This document shows, in pieces, positions 17,053 through 25,214 of a stretch of 64,000 nucleotides of DNA. Below the pieces are notes generated by a model. It worked only from the letters and a program-made list of their open reading frames with translations. It was not told where the DNA came from and searched no databases. Made by a program: the position numbers and the translations under genes. Position 1 is the stretch's first letter, and every line of letters starts with the position of its first letter. Source of the DNA: Pseudomonas vranovensis DSM 16006 (lineage in GTDB: Bacteria > Pseudomonadota > Gammaproteobacteria > Pseudomonadales > Pseudomonadaceae). The stretch is taken from assembly GCF_000425805.1 (NCBI RefSeq), contig NZ_AUED01000018.1:124001-188000 (forward strand). Reading direction: 5' to 3'.

Positions 17053-18342
17053 TCAAAGGTTGTCGCGCAGGCGGTACCAGGCCTTGGCTGCCGCTTCCAG
17101 CGGGGCGGCGAGCACGTCGCCGCCGGGGAAGCGGCCGTTGTCGATGGCCTGGTACAACGCCAGCAAGTCGGTGTCGCCGAGAATGGCATCGCTGACGGCG
17201 CGGGCGCCGGCCAGGGTCGGCAGTACGCCATGCCCGGAAAAGCCCTGCAACCAGTAGCGTTGGCCACTGTGGCCGATATCCGGGGTACGCCGCAGGCTGC
17301 AGTCGATGTGCCCGCCCCAGGCGTGTTCGATGGCCACGCCACGCAGTTGCGGGAAGGCGCGCTCCAGCACCGGGCGGGTAGCGGCGGCCACATCTCGTGG
17401 AATGCCGCCCAGGTAGGTGCAGCCGCCGCCAAACAGCAGTCGGTGGTCGGGGGTCAGGCGAAAGTAGTCGGGTACGAACTGGTTGTCGATCACACAGCTG
17501 TTGCGCGGCAGCAACGAGTGGGCCAGTTGCGGATCAAGGGGTGCAGTGGCCACCTGGTATGAGCCCACCGGTAGCAGGCGGCGCGACAGTTGCCGGTCCA
17601 GGCCGTCGATGTAGGCGTTGCAAGCCAGCACCAGCACGTCGCTGCGCACCTCGCCGTGTTCGGTGCGGGCCACATAGCCTTTTGCGGTTTCGCGGTAGTC
17701 CAGTACCCGGGTCTGTTCGTACAGGCGCCCGCCGGCGGCCTCGATGGCAGCAGCCAGGCCCTGGGCCAGTTTCAGCGGGTTGAGATGGGCGCCCTCAGGG
17801 TCATACAGCGCGGCCTGGTAGCGGGGGCTGTCGATCCAGTCGGGTAACTCGCCGCGCTCGATCAGGCGTAGCTTGTCGTAACCCCACTTGTCTACGGCCT
17901 CGCGCTGGGCTTCACGCAGCATCCCGACCCGGCGTGGCAGTACGGCGGTCCACAGGCTGCCGGGACGGTAGTCGATATCAAAGCCGTGGCGCTGGGGCAG
18001 GGCGCGCATTTCACCGGCGGCCCAGCACATGCTGTCCCACAGGCGGCGGGCACGCTCATGGCCCAGGGCTTTTTCCAGTGGCGGCATGTCGCACGACCAG
18101 CCCAGCAATGCCTGCCCGCCATTACGCCCCGATGCCGCCCAGGCTACCCGGCTGGCTTCCAGTACCGTCACCCGCTTGCCGGCCAGGGCCAGGCGCAGCG
18201 CCGTGTGCAGGCCGCTGAAACCGGCGCCGATCACCAGCACCTCGGTGTCGAGGGACTCGTGCAGGGTGGCGCGCAGCGGGATGGCAGTGGGGAAGGTGCG
18301 GGCGTAGTAGCTGGCGACATGCTGGGCGGATTGCTTGAACAT
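17053..18342 (-). CDS. puuB: Gamma-glutamylputrescine oxidoreductase (PuuB-type FAD enzyme)
   Basis: This 429-residue DAO-family flavoenzyme has the N-terminal dinucleotide fold TEVLVIGAGFSGLHTALRLALAGKRVTVLEA (here read as residues 33-63) and the RNGGQALLGW segment typical of PuuB. The C-terminal FAD contact is YWLQGFSGHGVLPTLAGARAVSD. PuuB oxidises the terminal amine of gamma-glutamyl-putrescine to the aldehyde, following PuuA in the pathway. It is the first gene of puuB-puuR-puuA. The aldehyde dehydrogenase and hydrolase that complete the route (PuuC, PuuD) are not in this block. Confidence 0.88.
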   Translation of the reverse strand: MFKQSAQHVASYYARTFPTAIPLRATLHESLDTEVLVIGAGFSGLHTALRLALAGKRVTVLEASRVAWAASGRNGGQALLGWSCDMPPLEKALGHERARRLWDSMCWAAGEMRALPQRHGFDIDYRPGSLWTAVLPRRVGMLREAQREAVDKWGYDKLRLIERGELPDWIDSPRYQAALYDPEGAHLNPLKLAQGLAAAIEAAGGRLYEQTRVLDYRETAKGYVARTEHGEVRSDVLVLACNAYIDGLDRQLSRRLLPVGSYQVATAPLDPQLAHSLLPRNSCVIDNQFVPDYFRLTPDHRLLFGGGCTYLGGIPRDVAAATRPVLERAFPQLRGVAIEHAWGGHIDCSLRRTPDIGHSGQRYWLQGFSGHGVLPTLAGARAVSDAILGDTDLLALYQAIDNGRFPGGDVLAAPLEAAAKAWYRLRDNL

Positions 18343-18352
18343 GGCGGGTCTC

Positions 18353-18402
18353 GTGAATTTTTATTGGTATATTTTCATGAAAAACTACCAGATAAATTTC
18401 AC
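18353..18402. promoter_or_regulatory. Extended dyad upstream of the puuBRA operon
   Basis: Two 17-bp arms, GTGAATTTTTATTGGTA and TACCAGATAAATTTCAC, are inverted with 13 of 17 positions matching. They are centred on the perfect palindrome TTTTCATGAAAA at 18372-18383. The dyad fills the 81-bp gap before puuB and starts 11 bp from its ATG. This is the best PuuR operator candidate. Confidence 0.65.
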
Positions 18403-18423
18403 GTATCCAACCCCTATCGGGTT

Positions 18424-19107
18424 TTACAAGCGACGCGCGTTCCACACCAGCAGCACCCGTGCCTGGATATGCAGCTTCTCCAGGGCGGCGCCTTCGATCA
18501 TCAGCGGTGGGTACAGGGGGTTATCGGAAATCATCCGCAAACCGCCGCCCGTCAGGCGCTGCAGGCGCTTGACGAACAAGTCGCCTTCGAGGCTGAAGAC
18601 GTAAACGGCATCGGTGCGCACCTCATCGATGCCACGGTCCACCAGCAGTGCATCACCGTCGTTGAAGGTGCCAGCCATGCTGTCGCCTTCGCCGCTGATG
18701 ATTGCCAGGTTGGCCAGGCTTGAATAGCTGATGCCCTGGCTGCGCAGCCAGTCCTGGTGCACGGTGAGGTCGCGGATCACCTCGATGTGGCTGGGTGGTG
18801 TATTACCGCTGCCCATGGAGCCGCAAATGTCGAGGTGGGAGATGGTGATAAAGCCTGGCGAAGGTGGCATCGGGATGGCTGGCTGCGTGGGCACCTGGTC
18901 CTGCAGCACATCCATCCAGCCAGGCGCCAGGCCCTCGGCGGCCTCGATGCGTCGTGCCACCTCGTCACCGAGGTTCTTTTCGGTTTTTTGCGAGAGAATC
19001 TGGCTCAAGTGCGCCGGGCTGATGCCCCAACGTCCGGCGCAGGTCGCCTTGCGCTGGACGCCGATCAGCCGGAGCAGGTTGGTCTTGCGGATGTCGTGAA
19101 TATTCAT
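18424..19107 (-). CDS. XRE-family repressor with S24 (LexA-like) self-cleavage domain
   Basis: This 227-residue protein has an N-terminal HTH (residues about 8-60, CAGRWGISPAHLSQILSQ) and a C-terminal S24 peptidase domain. The catalytic serine is in GEGDSMAGTF (Ser143) and the general-base lysine in LFVKRLQRL (Lys180). Phage CI-like and PrtR-like repressors with this plan cleave themselves when RecA is activated by DNA damage. The usual Ala/Cys-Gly cleavage bond may be DICGSMGSG near residues 94-101. No phage or pyocin genes adjoin it. It has its own candidate operator upstream. Confidence 0.83.
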   Translation of the reverse strand: MNIHDIRKTNLLRLIGVQRKATCAGRWGISPAHLSQILSQKTEKNLGDEVARRIEAAEGLAPGWMDVLQDQVPTQPAIPMPPSPGFITISHLDICGSMGSGNTPPSHIEVIRDLTVHQDWLRSQGISYSSLANLAIISGEGDSMAGTFNDGDALLVDRGIDEVRTDAVYVFSLEGDLFVKRLQRLTGGGLRMISDNPLYPPLMIEGAALEKLHIQARVLLVWNARRL

Positions 19108-19125
19108 GGGCGCCGGCTGCCATCA

Positions 19126-19151
19126 TTTAGCTGTGTGCTAAACAGGCTAAA
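19126..19151. promoter_or_regulatory. TTTAGC/GCTAAA operator upstream of the S24 repressor
   Basis: TTTAGC-TGTGT-GCTAAA forms an inverted pair at 19126-19142, followed by another GCTAAA at 19146-19151. It begins 19 bp before the repressor start. The position suits autorepression. The same hexamers precede the PL7 gene at 14929-14968. Confidence 0.6.
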
Positions 19152-19178
19152 CCAAAAGGCGCCCACCGGCCAAACCGC

Positions 19179-19628
19179 TCACTGCGCCTGCAGGACTCCG
19201 GTCCGGGTTTTGACCAGGCGTTGGCGCAGCAGGTCGTAGGCCCAGTTGTAGGCCATGGTGTAGGGCAGCATGAAGACGAAAAAGCCGATCTCCAGCGTGA
19301 ACGCCTGCAACAGCGACAGATTGAGCATCAGCGCCGCAATCGGCACGCCGATCACCACGAAGCCGACCTCGAAACCGCTGGCATGCAGGGCCCGGACCTT
19401 GACGGTACGGGTCACCCGGTCAGCAGGCCAGAAACGGTCGAACACTGCGTTGTAAAGCATGTTCCAGAGCATCGCCACGGTCGAGAGCACTACCGCCAGC
19501 GTACCGACCTCCAGCATCGAGCGGTTCAGCAACCAGCTGCCGATAGGCGCACAGATCAGCACGGCAATGGCCTCGAAGCCCACGGCATGAACAATTCGCT
19601 CGGCAAAGGATTTATGGGAGGCAATCAT
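19179..19628 (-). CDS. PACE-family efflux protein (two BTP domains)
   Basis: This 149-residue inner-membrane protein has four membrane helices arranged as two repeated bacterial transmembrane pair (BTP) domains, each with an RxxHAxGFE motif. The first reads ERIVHAVGFEAIAVLICAPI and the second RALHASGFEVGFVVIGVPI. The glutamates in GFE match the essential glutamate of AceI. Family members export chlorhexidine, acriflavine or short diamines such as putrescine and cadaverine; the last fits this polyamine-rich neighbourhood. It diverges from a LysR gene, the same layout as aceI-aceR. Confidence 0.9.
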   Translation of the reverse strand: MIASHKSFAERIVHAVGFEAIAVLICAPIGSWLLNRSMLEVGTLAVVLSTVAMLWNMLYNAVFDRFWPADRVTRTVKVRALHASGFEVGFVVIGVPIAALMLNLSLLQAFTLEIGFFVFMLPYTMAYNWAYDLLRQRLVKTRTGVLQAQ

Positions 19629-19667
19629 GACAGCACCTGAACGGTTGATTTCGATGGGGTGATTGTC

Positions 19668-19715
19668 ATCGCTTTTTTGCGTATGTTAAAAATGGATTCC
19701 ATCGATAAAAGCGAT
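19668..19715. promoter_or_regulatory. LysR-type operator candidate between the PACE and LysR genes
   Basis: ATCGCTTTT at 19668-19676 is inverted as AAAAGCGAT at 19707-19715, and ATCGATAAAAGCGAT (19701-19715) has ATCG/CGAT arms with a 7-bp spacer. Because the right half ends 6 bp before MRYSP, it supports that start for the LysR protein. Confidence 0.5.
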
Positions 19716-19721
19716 ACAGCC

Positions 19722-20609
19722 ATGCGTTACTCACCTGAAGCGTTGCAGGCCTTCGTCGAAGCGGTTGCCCTGGGGTCCTTTTCGGCGGCAGCGCGCAAAT
19801 TGCGCAAGAGCCAATCCACCGTCAGCGCCGCCATTGCCAACCTTGAGGCCGATCTTGGCGTCAGCCTGTTTGATCGCCAGGCCCGCCACCCGGTGCTGAC
19901 CGAGGCAGGGCGCAAGGTGTTGGGGCATGTGCAGGAAATCCTCGCCGCCAGCGAGCGGCTGGACGAGCTGAGCATCCGCCTGGCCGACAACGTCGAGCCG
20001 CGGCTGACGCTCGTGCTGTCCGACATGTATCAACTGAGCCCGGACAACCACGTGATGCGCCAGTTCGAGCAGCGTTATCAAGACATCGAACTCGAATGCA
20101 TGATCGCCGAGGCGGGGGATGTGTTGAGCTTGCTGCAAAGCGGCCGGGCACATGTGGGGTTGCTGGCGGCGCAATCGAAGTATCCGCCGGACATTGCCGT
20201 GCGGCGTTTGCCGGGGCATGCCCAGATGGGAATTTTCGTTGCGCGCGAGCATCCGCTGGCGAGGCTTGAGAACCTGACCCAGGCCAACCTTGCCAGCCAC
20301 CGCCAGCTGTACCTCAACACCTGGGCCGACAGCGAGAACAAGCCCCAGGGGCGGGTGTGGTCGGCGCCGGATTACCTGTTGCTGCTGGAGATGACCGAGG
20401 AGGGTTTTGGCTGGGCCGAACTGCCTCATGGGCTGGTGCAGCAGTATGGACATGGGCAGTTGGTGGAATTGCCCCTGGCTGGTTGGCCGCGACCTATTGC
20501 CGTGGACGCGGCGTGGTCGCGATTGACCCCGCCGGGGCCTGCCGGCTTGTGGTTGCTGGACTGGCTGACGCGGGATACCAACGGCAGGGGTGGGGATGCC
20601 CCGCGATGA
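19722..20609 (+). CDS. LysR-family regulator paired with the PACE efflux gene
   Basis: This 295-residue protein has the LysR winged helix (SFSAAARKLRKSQSTVSAAIANLEADLG, quoted from residues 18-45 in part) and a periplasmic-binding-like effector domain. It is arranged divergently with the PACE gene, like AceR with aceI, so it probably activates efflux in response to a diamine or biocide. Several starts are possible (19659, 19692, 19722). I use 19722 because an operator-like dyad occupies the sequence before it and the resulting length is typical. Confidence 0.82.
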   Translation: MRYSPEALQAFVEAVALGSFSAAARKLRKSQSTVSAAIANLEADLGVSLFDRQARHPVLTEAGRKVLGHVQEILAASERLDELSIRLADNVEPRLTLVLSDMYQLSPDNHVMRQFEQRYQDIELECMIAEAGDVLSLLQSGRAHVGLLAAQSKYPPDIAVRRLPGHAQMGIFVAREHPLARLENLTQANLASHRQLYLNTWADSENKPQGRVWSAPDYLLLLEMTEEGFGWAELPHGLVQQYGHGQLVELPLAGWPRPIAVDAAWSRLTPPGPAGLWLLDWLTRDTNGRGGDAPR

Positions 20610-20637
20610 GGCCGGTACCGCTGAACCTTCGACCGCC

Positions 20638-20688
20638 GGGCAAGCCCGCTCTTGGGCCTGCGCCGAACCGGTAGTCGCGGGCTTGCCC
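20638..20688. repeat. REP dyad of the GGGCAAGCCCGC type
   Basis: GGGCAAGCCCGC at 20638-20649 is inverted as GCGGGCTTGCCC at 20677-20688, between the convergent LysR and GGDEF genes. It may also act as a bidirectional stem-loop, although no T tract follows. Confidence 0.75.
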
Positions 20689-20725
20689 TGCGAGCAGTAG
20701 TTCTGACGACACCCATTTGGCAAGC

Positions 20726-21892
20726 TCACTGCGGCATAAGCCCACCCTCACCATACAACTCCACCCGATTACGCCCCTCATCCTTGGCCCGGTACAACGC
20801 ACTGTCGGCCATCGACAGCAACCGCGCCAGGTCATGGCCGCCGCTACTGCCGACAATACCGATACTCACACTCAACAACCCTGGCTCCAGCAACGGCAAT
20901 GCATGAAAGTGGCTGCAGATACGCTGCGCCACCCGCAACGCTTCCGATTCATCGGTGTTGGCCAGCAAACAGGCAAACTCCTCGCCACCAATACGGCCGA
21001 ACACATCACCTCGACGAATGCACTGGCTGGTCACCCGGCTGAAGGCAATCAACGCCTGGTCGCCCGTCTGGTGCCCATAGTTGTCGTTGAGCCGCTTGAA
21101 ATGATCCAGATCGCACAAAAGCAGCGCCACCGGCTCACCTCGGCGAGTGCAATCGGCCAACAATTGCGCGCCGTGGGCCAGAAACGCACGACGGTTGCCG
21201 ATACCGGTCAGCGGGTCGGAGAAGGCCGCCGCCTTGAGCTTGAGCTCGGTGCGCTCACGCACCATCGCCAGCGTCACATAGGCAATGCCGATGGCATACA
21301 GCATGGACTCGAACAGCATGAAGGCGAAAAAAGTTGCCGTGGTGCCAGCACCAGAAATGGCATGCTCCAGGGAAATGCCCGGGTCATAGAATGCTCGCAC
21401 GCCATAGAAACTGGTGTGCATCAACGTCAGCAGCAAGGCGGGCAGGTAGGAGACTTCCATACGCTTGCGGTTGCGCCACAACTCGAACACCGTCAGAGCG
21501 CTGTAGCCGCCCACCATCAGCGAATACAGCATTACCCGTTGGGTCAGTTCGTCAAAGAAGCCTGGGGTAGTGCTCCAGGCTATCCAGAGCAACGCTCCGG
21601 CCACGATTCCGGGTACATGCGCGGGGCGCCCGCCAAACACGCGCATGGCCGTCCAGTTGAAGGCGGCGCTCAGCAACAGGACGATGTTGCCCAGCACCAG
21701 GGCGATGAAATCCAGCCCCATGCCGCGCAGGCTCAGCAGGATCGCGCCAAGGGCTGCGAGCAACAGCATCAGGCCCAGGTAGCCCAGGGTGCATTCGCGT
21801 GCACCGTGGCGCCAGGCATGCAAGGTCAGTACACCCATCAAGGCAAAGATGAAAGTGGCAACCAGCATCAGGGTCGGGATGCTCAACAGCAC
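20726..21892 (-). CDS. Membrane-bound diguanylate cyclase (GGDEF)
   Basis: This 388-residue protein has about seven N-terminal membrane segments (residues 1-205). A single GGDEF domain follows, which makes cyclic di-GMP from GTP. The active-site loop is GGEEF, an accepted active variant. The product-inhibition I-site RRGD lies exactly five residues before it, so feedback control is expected. The domain begins LTGIGNRRAF and includes LLCDLDHFKRLNDNYGH. I use a GTG start 8 bases after GGAGAG; a TTG 11 codons upstream is less likely. The signal sensed by the membrane part is unknown. Confidence 0.88.
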   Translation of the reverse strand: MLLSIPTLMLVATFIFALMGVLTLHAWRHGARECTLGYLGLMLLLAALGAILLSLRGMGLDFIALVLGNIVLLLSAAFNWTAMRVFGGRPAHVPGIVAGALLWIAWSTTPGFFDELTQRVMLYSLMVGGYSALTVFELWRNRKRMEVSYLPALLLTLMHTSFYGVRAFYDPGISLEHAISGAGTTATFFAFMLFESMLYAIGIAYVTLAMVRERTELKLKAAAFSDPLTGIGNRRAFLAHGAQLLADCTRRGEPVALLLCDLDHFKRLNDNYGHQTGDQALIAFSRVTSQCIRRGDVFGRIGGEEFACLLANTDESEALRVAQRICSHFHALPLLEPGLLSVSIGIVGSSGGHDLARLLSMADSALYRAKDEGRNRVELYGEGGLMPQ

Positions 21893-22029
21893 GTGTAACG
21901 CTCTCCATGCGGCCCCGGCGGGCAATTCAGCGGCATGCTAGCGGAGCAGGTAGTACTTTGCCAGCATTGGGGCGCCTGCTTTAGACCATTGGCTTGCGCT
22001 ATGCTGCCTGCCGATCCCGGAGCCTGCCC

Positions 22030-22917
22030 ATGCGTCGATTGCCATCACTGACTGCCCTGCGAACGTTCGAGTGTGCTGCCCGCCACGGTCATTTCGGGCG
22101 TGCCGCCGCCGAGCTGTGTGTCACCGACAGTGCCGTGAGCCATCAGATTCGCCAGCTTGAAGAACAACTGGGCGTCGAGCTGTTCGTGCGCCAGGGCCGT
22201 CAGGTGCGCTTGAGTGCCGAGGCGGGGCGACTGTTGCAGCAGGTGCAGCAGGCGTTCGAGTTGATCGGCAAGGCGTGCGACGAACTACGTGACCCAGCGT
22301 CCCAGGCCGTGCTGCGCCTGGCGGTCACCACCGAGCTTGCGCAAAAGTGGCTGGTGGCGCGGCTGGCCGATTTCAGCAACCGCTACCCGCACATCACCCT
22401 GCACCTGCACGAGCAGCCCATTGATGCCGGCGCTCCCGCTGCCAATATCGATATCGCCATTACGTATGGCACCAGTGCGCTGGATGCCAGCACTCACTTC
22501 GTCCGACCCTTGCCGTTGCTGCAGTTTTTCCCGGTGTGCAGCCCGGGGCTTTTCAACCTCGGCGGGCTGAAGCGTCCGCGCGACCTGGTGCGTCACTGCC
22601 TGCTGCATGACGATCAGGACGGCAAGACCTGGACTACCTGGCTCGCCACCCATGCCGAAGACGCCCAACCCGGACGCCAGCTGTATTTCCCCCACGCAGC
22701 ACTGGCACAGGAGGCCGCGGCGCTGGGGCAGGGCATGGCCATGGGCGATAACCTGACTTGCCAGGCCGAACTGGTCAGCGGCCGCCTGGTGCGCCCGTTC
22801 ACTGCCAGTGTCACGGCCCAGGGCCAATATGCGCTGGTGTGCGAACGCCTGCGCCTGGAGCGCGGGGCGGTGGCCGACTTCATCGAATGGTTCACCACTC
22901 AAATAGCCGACCCCTGA
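22030..22917 (+). CDS. LysR-family regulator (GcvA-like)
   Basis: This 295-residue regulator begins MRRLPSLTALRTFECAARHG, with the helix-turn-helix AAELCVTDSAVSHQIRQLEE typical of the GcvA/AmpR branch. The effector domain has the matching DIAITYG and GMAMGDN motifs. It lies 93 bp upstream of the deiminase-like gene on the same strand and is likely its activator, although GcvA-type regulators more often diverge from their targets. GGAG precedes the ATG by seven bases. Confidence 0.85.
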   Translation: MRRLPSLTALRTFECAARHGHFGRAAAELCVTDSAVSHQIRQLEEQLGVELFVRQGRQVRLSAEAGRLLQQVQQAFELIGKACDELRDPASQAVLRLAVTTELAQKWLVARLADFSNRYPHITLHLHEQPIDAGAPAANIDIAITYGTSALDASTHFVRPLPLLQFFPVCSPGLFNLGGLKRPRDLVRHCLLHDDQDGKTWTTWLATHAEDAQPGRQLYFPHAALAQEAAALGQGMAMGDNLTCQAELVSGRLVRPFTASVTAQGQYALVCERLRLERGAVADFIEWFTTQIADP

Positions 22918-23010
22918 ATTCAATTCATCAATCCGCAAGTTTTCATCGTTGGAAGCCCGGGCGGCGCCGGCGTAGCGTGCAGCTACTCCCACCCGACACA
23001 GAGGTCGCTC

Positions 23011-24123
23011 ATGGCTCGTTCCCTCACCACTACCCCCAAGGCCGATGGTTTCCGCTTGCCCGGCGAATTCGAGCACAAGGCCGGCTGCTGGCTCGGCTGG
23101 CCGGAACGTCCGGATGTATGGCGCAACGGCGCCAAGCCTGCGCAAAAGGTCTGGGTCGAGATCGTCACGGCCATTGCCTCCAGCGAGCCGGTCACCGTGT
23201 GTGCCTCGGCGGCCCAGTACGCCAACGCCCGGCGATTGCTGCCGCCTCAGGTGCGGGTGGTGGAGATGACTTGCAACGACACCTGGTTCCGTGACAGCGG
23301 CGCCTGCTTCGTGGTCAACGATGCCAGTGGCGAAGTGCGCGGTGTCGATTTTGAGTTCAACGCCTACGGCGGGCTCGACGGCGGCTTGTACTACCCCTGG
23401 GACAAGGATGACCAGATCGCCCAGAAGATCCTCGAAATCGAACACCTCGACCGCTACCGCGCGCCCCTGATCGCCGAGATGGGCGGTATCCAGAGCGACG
23501 GCCAGGGCAGCGTGCTGACCACCGAACAATGCCTGCTCAACCGCAACCGCAACGCGCACCTGGGCAAGGAGGAAGTGACCCGCCGCCTGCAGGACTACCT
23601 GGGCGCCGAGCAGGTGATCTGGCTACCACGCGGTTGCAAGTTCGACGAGACCGATGGCCACATCGACGACCTGGCCTGCTTCGTGCGCCCCGGCGAAGTG
23701 GTGCTGCAATGGACCGACAACCGCGACGACCCGCAGTGGGAAATCTACCAGGAGGCCTACGACATCCTGCGCAGCACCCGCGACAGCCGCGGTCGCACCC
23801 TCAAGGTACACAAGCTGCCACAGCCCGATGTGCTGGAGTGGACGGCCGAGGAAGCGGCCGGGCTTGATCAGGTCGACGGCACTCACCTGCGCCAGGCCGG
23901 TACGAAAATCTGCGCCTCGTACATCAACTACTATGCCGGCAATTCGGCCATCGTCCTGCCGTTGTTTGGCGATCGCAACGACACCATCGCCCAGGCCACA
24001 CTGGCTGAACTGTTCCCCGGCCACCGCATCATCGGCATTGAAAATTCCCGCGAGATTCTCCTGGGCGGTGGCAATGTCGCCTGCATCACCATGCCTCAAT
24101 ATTCAGGAGCAAAAGCCTCATGA
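23011..24123 (+). CDS. Agmatine deiminase-like enzyme with altered active-site motifs
   Basis: This 370-residue protein aligns with agmatine deiminase (AguA, agmatine iminohydrolase), which converts agmatine to N-carbamoylputrescine. The catalytic His217 (DGHIDD) and the nucleophile Cys358 (GGGNVACITM) are present. Other hallmark positions differ from canonical AguA. GGSIHVDG reads EMGGIQSDG here, with Gln161 where His is expected. GGGNIHCIT reads GGGNVACIT. The DDAWVRDTGP loop reads NDTWFRDSGA. A related guanidino substrate is therefore possible. It overlaps the next gene by four bases (ATGA), so the two are translated together. Confidence 0.82.
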   Translation: MARSLTTTPKADGFRLPGEFEHKAGCWLGWPERPDVWRNGAKPAQKVWVEIVTAIASSEPVTVCASAAQYANARRLLPPQVRVVEMTCNDTWFRDSGACFVVNDASGEVRGVDFEFNAYGGLDGGLYYPWDKDDQIAQKILEIEHLDRYRAPLIAEMGGIQSDGQGSVLTTEQCLLNRNRNAHLGKEEVTRRLQDYLGAEQVIWLPRGCKFDETDGHIDDLACFVRPGEVVLQWTDNRDDPQWEIYQEAYDILRSTRDSRGRTLKVHKLPQPDVLEWTAEEAAGLDQVDGTHLRQAGTKICASYINYYAGNSAIVLPLFGDRNDTIAQATLAELFPGHRIIGIENSREILLGGGNVACITMPQYSGAKAS

Positions 24124-25214
24124 ACCTGCGCGCCTGTGGTCTGGCCCTCGCGCTGGCATGCAGTGCGCAGGCGCAGGCCGCCGACAACCGGCAAGCGACG
24201 GTCAACCTGTATATCTGGGGCGAGTACCTGGCCCCGGACACCCTGGCCAACTTTGAAAAAAGCACCGGCATCCGCGTGGTGGCCGATCACTTCGATTCGC
24301 TGGAAACCGTAGAGACCAAGTTGCTCACCGGCCGCAGTGGCTACGACCTGGTGCTGACGGCCGGCCAGCACTTGTCGCGGGCGATCAGCAGCGGCGCTTT
24401 GCAGCCGCTGGACAAGACCCGGTTGCCGCACCTGGCCGGAGTCGGCGAGGAGTTCCGCCAGCACATGGCGGTGTTCGACCCCGGCAACCGTTATGCCGGC
24501 ACCTACGCCTGGGGCACCACGGGCGTGGGCTACCAGCAGCAGGCCGTGGAGGCCAGGCTGCCATCGGCACCCACCGACAGCTGGGCGATGCTGTTCGAGC
24601 CCGAGGTGGTGTCGAAGTTTGCCAGTTGCGGGGTAAGTCTGCTCAACGACCCCAACGAGGTGTTCGCTGCCGCCATGCGCTACCTGGGCCTGGACATCAA
24701 CCGGCAGCGCATTGAAGACCTGCAGCAGGCCGAGGCCCTGTTGCAGAAGGTGCGCCCGTACATCCGCTACTTTGACAACGACCGCAACATCAATGACCTG
24801 GCCAACGGCGAAACCTGCTTGGCGATGTCCTGGAACGGCAACGTCGCCATTGCCCAGCAGCAGGCGCAACAGGCCAGCAAGGCCGTCACCTTGAACTTCA
24901 GCATTCCCCGTGAAGGCACACTGATCTGGCTCGATGCGCTGGTGATCCCCAAGGACGCGCCGCACCCTGAAGCGGCCCTGGCCTTGATGGACTACTTGAT
25001 GCGCCCGGAGGTGATCGCCCCGATCACCGACAACATCCAGTACGCCAATGCCATTACGGCCGCCGATGCCTTGGTGGACCCGGCGATCCGCAGTGCGCCC
25101 GCCACTTATCCGCCTGCCGAAGTACGGGCGCGGCTGTACAGCAAGAACGACAACAGCAAGGCGTTCAACCGGGCGCTGACCCGAGCATTCAGTCGGCTGA
25201 AGTCAGGTACCTGA
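24120..25214 (+). CDS. PotF-like polyamine-type substrate-binding protein
   Basis: This 364-residue periplasmic protein has a signal peptide ending AQA near residue 20. It has the PotF/SpuD fold: VNLYIWGEYLAPDTLANFEK at the N-terminus, GYDLVLTAGQHLSRAI, WGTTGVGYQQQAV, CLAMSWNGNVAIA, and IPREGTLIWLDALVIPKDAPH. It binds putrescine-like ligands by family. It is translationally coupled to the deiminase-like gene, so it probably delivers, or senses, that enzyme's substrate. No permease or ATPase genes follow. Its last 12 bases overlap the end of the convergent amidohydrolase gene. Confidence 0.87.
   Translation: MNLRACGLALALACSAQAQAADNRQATVNLYIWGEYLAPDTLANFEKSTGIRVVADHFDSLETVETKLLTGRSGYDLVLTAGQHLSRAISSGALQPLDKTRLPHLAGVGEEFRQHMAVFDPGNRYAGTYAWGTTGVGYQQQAVEARLPSAPTDSWAMLFEPEVVSKFASCGVSLLNDPNEVFAAAMRYLGLDINRQRIEDLQQAEALLQKVRPYIRYFDNDRNINDLANGETCLAMSWNGNVAIAQQQAQQASKAVTLNFSIPREGTLIWLDALVIPKDAPHPEAALALMDYLMRPEVIAPITDNIQYANAITAADALVDPAIRSAPATYPPAEVRARLYSKNDNSKAFNRALTRAFSRLKSGT

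Noticed and set aside
22285..23559. A 424-codon minus-strand frame across the LysR gene and the deiminase-like gene
   Set aside because: It spans two well-supported genes on the other strand and lacks a ribosome site or motif.
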